Part shown: positions 5,096 through 6,214 of the stretch, piece by piece
Numbering within the stretch: the first letter of the stretch is position 1
How the letters are laid out: every line of letters starts with the position of its first letter
Assembly (NCBI GenBank): GCA_013697365.1
Contig: JACCXA010000201.1
Span: forward strand, 1-6,214
From: Chthoniobacterales bacterium
GTDB taxonomy: Bacteria; Verrucomicrobiota; Verrucomicrobiia; Chthoniobacterales; UBA10450
Length of the DNA stretch: 6,214 bases
Direction of reading: 5' to 3'
Position numbers and translations under genes: made by a program
The notes under the pieces: generated by a model
Databases searched by the model: none
What the model saw: only the letters and a program-made list of their open reading frames with translations
Told to the model about the DNA's origin: nothing

Positions 5096-6214
5096 ATGAA
5101 CTGCAGCCAACTTTTTCGTCAATCAGGTGGCTCTGCGAAACAGATCGTTTCCGCCTTGCTCCTGGCCGCTCTCGGAAAGCCATGGCTTCTTTGCCTCGTC
5201 TTGTTCCTGGCGGGGGTGGGTGTCCGGTCGCCTTCCTTGAACGGGCAGTTCATTTGGGACGACTTCTATCTCGCGCACGACAGCCCGCTAATAAAGAGCC
5301 CTCTCTTTGTTCTGGAGGCGTTCCGGCATTTCCTCTTCCTCGATTCCTTTTCTACGCATTATCGGCCGGCACAATGCGTTTCGTACATCCTTGATTACTT
5401 CCTTTGGCACGAAGACTCCTCCGGTTTTCATCTCTCAAACCTCCTCTGGCATTCCAGTGCGGGAGTTCTTCTCTTCCTTCTTTTGCGCAAGCTCTTTGCA
5501 ACGTGGTGCGCGAACCAATCGGATTTGGAAGCGGATCGTGCGACGCAAAACATCGTCGCCTCCTTTCTCGTCGCCTTCCTTTGGACCGTTCATCCCGTGC
5601 ACAGTGCGGCGGTCGATTATATTTCAGGCCGAGCCGACAGCCTCGCGTTCTTCTTTGCATGTGGAGGATGGCTCCTCTTCTTGCGCGGGAAAGAGATGGC
5701 GAGTTCGCTAGGGCGAACCATCATTTACGCGGCTGCCGGCATCTCAGGTCTCCTGGCCCTCTGTTCGCGCGAGATCGCCGGTATTTGGCTCGGGCTGTTT
5801 CTTCTACATTTGCTCGTTTTCGAAAAGCGCGGCAGCCGTCGCCTGAAGCAGGCTGCTGTTATCGGCTGTCTGCTTTTAACCGCGGCCTATATCGGGCTGC
5901 GACACTTGCCGCGCGATCGCACCAATCCTCCCGTGGCCGTCGGGTGGAGTGCGCCGGTGCGGAGCGCTTTGATGCTGCGTGCGCTCGGCGATTACGGAAG
6001 GCTGATGCTTTACCCTTCTAGTCTTCACATGGAGCGGAGCGTCGTCGACCCGGCGAATTACCGCACTTCGCAATCGTGGAAGCAATCCGTGGCGTCGGAA
6101 TACCTTTCCATCGCCGGGCTCGGGGTTCTGGCGGTCTTTGTCGCAGGCGCGTTCAAGAAAGGGCAAGGCCGCACGGTCCGCATCTTCGGCGCAAGCTGGT
6201 TTTTCCTGAGTTAC
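5096..6214 (+). CDS. TMTC-like (GT-C) membrane O-mannosyltransferase-type protein, N-terminal part (cut by window edge)
   Basis: The frame is open for 373 codons to the right edge. Family landmarks come in order. NGQFIWDDFYLAHD (D55-D56) is the acidic pair after the first helix (about 29-44). HYRPAQCVSYILDYFLWH (88-105) and GFHLSNLLWHSSAGVLLF (110-127) follow. VHPVHSAAVDYISGRADSLA (165-184) is the most characteristic stretch. ALCSREIAG (221-229) stands where relatives usually have SKE, and LMLYPSSLHMER comes near 303-314. This order is known from the TMTC family and its bacterial relatives, which normally carry C-terminal TPRs beyond the part seen here. Eukaryotic TMTCs O-mannosylate proteins; bacterial substrates are largely unknown. 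ATG at 5096 is the first ATG after the in-frame stop at 5042-5044. There is only a weak G-rich ribosome site. The gene lies downstream of the pilin in the same direction, behind its own sigma-54-type box. Confidence 0.85.
   Translation, partial: MNCSQLFRQSGGSAKQIVSALLLAALGKPWLLCLVLFLAGVGVRSPSLNGQFIWDDFYLAHDSPLIKSPLFVLEAFRHFLFLDSFSTHYRPAQCVSYILDYFLWHEDSSGFHLSNLLWHSSAGVLLFLLLRKLFATWCANQSDLEADRATQNIVASFLVAFLWTVHPVHSAAVDYISGRADSLAFFFACGGWLLFLRGKEMASSLGRTIIYAAAGISGLLALCSREIAGIWLGLFLLHLLVFEKRGSRRLKQAAVIGCLLLTAAYIGLRHLPRDRTNPPVAVGWSAPVRSALMLRALGDYGRLMLYPSSLHMERSVVDPANYRTSQSWKQSVASEYLSIAGLGVLAVFVAGAFKKGQGRTVRIFGASWFFLSY

Noticed and set aside
4933..5394. Plus-strand frame of 153 codons across the pilin/TMTC spacer
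   Set aside because: It runs through the hairpin and the sigma-54-type box and then overlaps the TMTC-like gene in a different phase. No motif or ribosome site supports it.
5404..6021. Plus-strand frame of 205 codons inside the TMTC-like gene
   Set aside because: It is an out-of-phase shadow. The main frame carries the HPVH, SGRAD and SREIAG landmarks across the same bases.

Overview
The window (about 59% GC by eye) holds five protein genes packed almost end to end. Four encode large polytopic membrane proteins that look like GT-C-fold glycosyltransferases. The fifth encodes a small type IV pilin or pseudopilin. The pilin shape, the TMTC-like and TPR-tailed glycosyltransferases beside it, and the weak use of Shine-Dalgarno sites suggest a Verrucomicrobiota-like soil or sediment bacterium. 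That placement is an inference from gene content, with no marker gene to confirm it. I see no rRNA, tRNA, CRISPR array, insertion sequence or transposase, and no gene-free stretch longer than about 210 bases.

Layout. Positions 1-917 (minus) carry the N-terminal 305 residues of an ArnT/GT39-like membrane protein that runs off the left edge. A 168-base divergent spacer (918-1085) separates it from a 440-residue GT39-like protein at 1086-2408 (plus). That gene meets a convergent one at 2405-4318 (minus; possible upstream TTG start at 4357), and the two stop codons share the four bases CTAG. The convergent gene encodes a GT39-like membrane domain fused to a C-terminal TPR domain. A second divergent spacer (4319-4480) leads to the pilin at 4481-4885 (plus). 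A 210-base spacer follows, with a very long hairpin (4889-4942), and then a TMTC-like gene from 5096 (plus) that runs off the right edge.

Regulation. The strongest signal outside the genes is a pair of near-identical sigma-54-type (-24/-12) promoter boxes. One precedes the pilin (4389-4407) and one precedes the TMTC-like gene (5055-5073). Both have the obligatory GG-N10-GC spacing, and they match at 22 of 26 positions although their surroundings are unrelated. A weaker GG-N10-GC box lies before the leftmost gene. The pilin box overlaps a sigma-70-like promoter on the opposite strand that would serve the GT39-TPR gene.

How the genes may work together. GT-C enzymes take sugars from polyprenyl-phosphate carriers at the outer face of the cytoplasmic membrane, where the mature pilin also sits. 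A plausible but unproven reading is a locus for glycosylating surface or secreted structures, with the pilin and the TMTC-like enzyme co-regulated through sigma-54.
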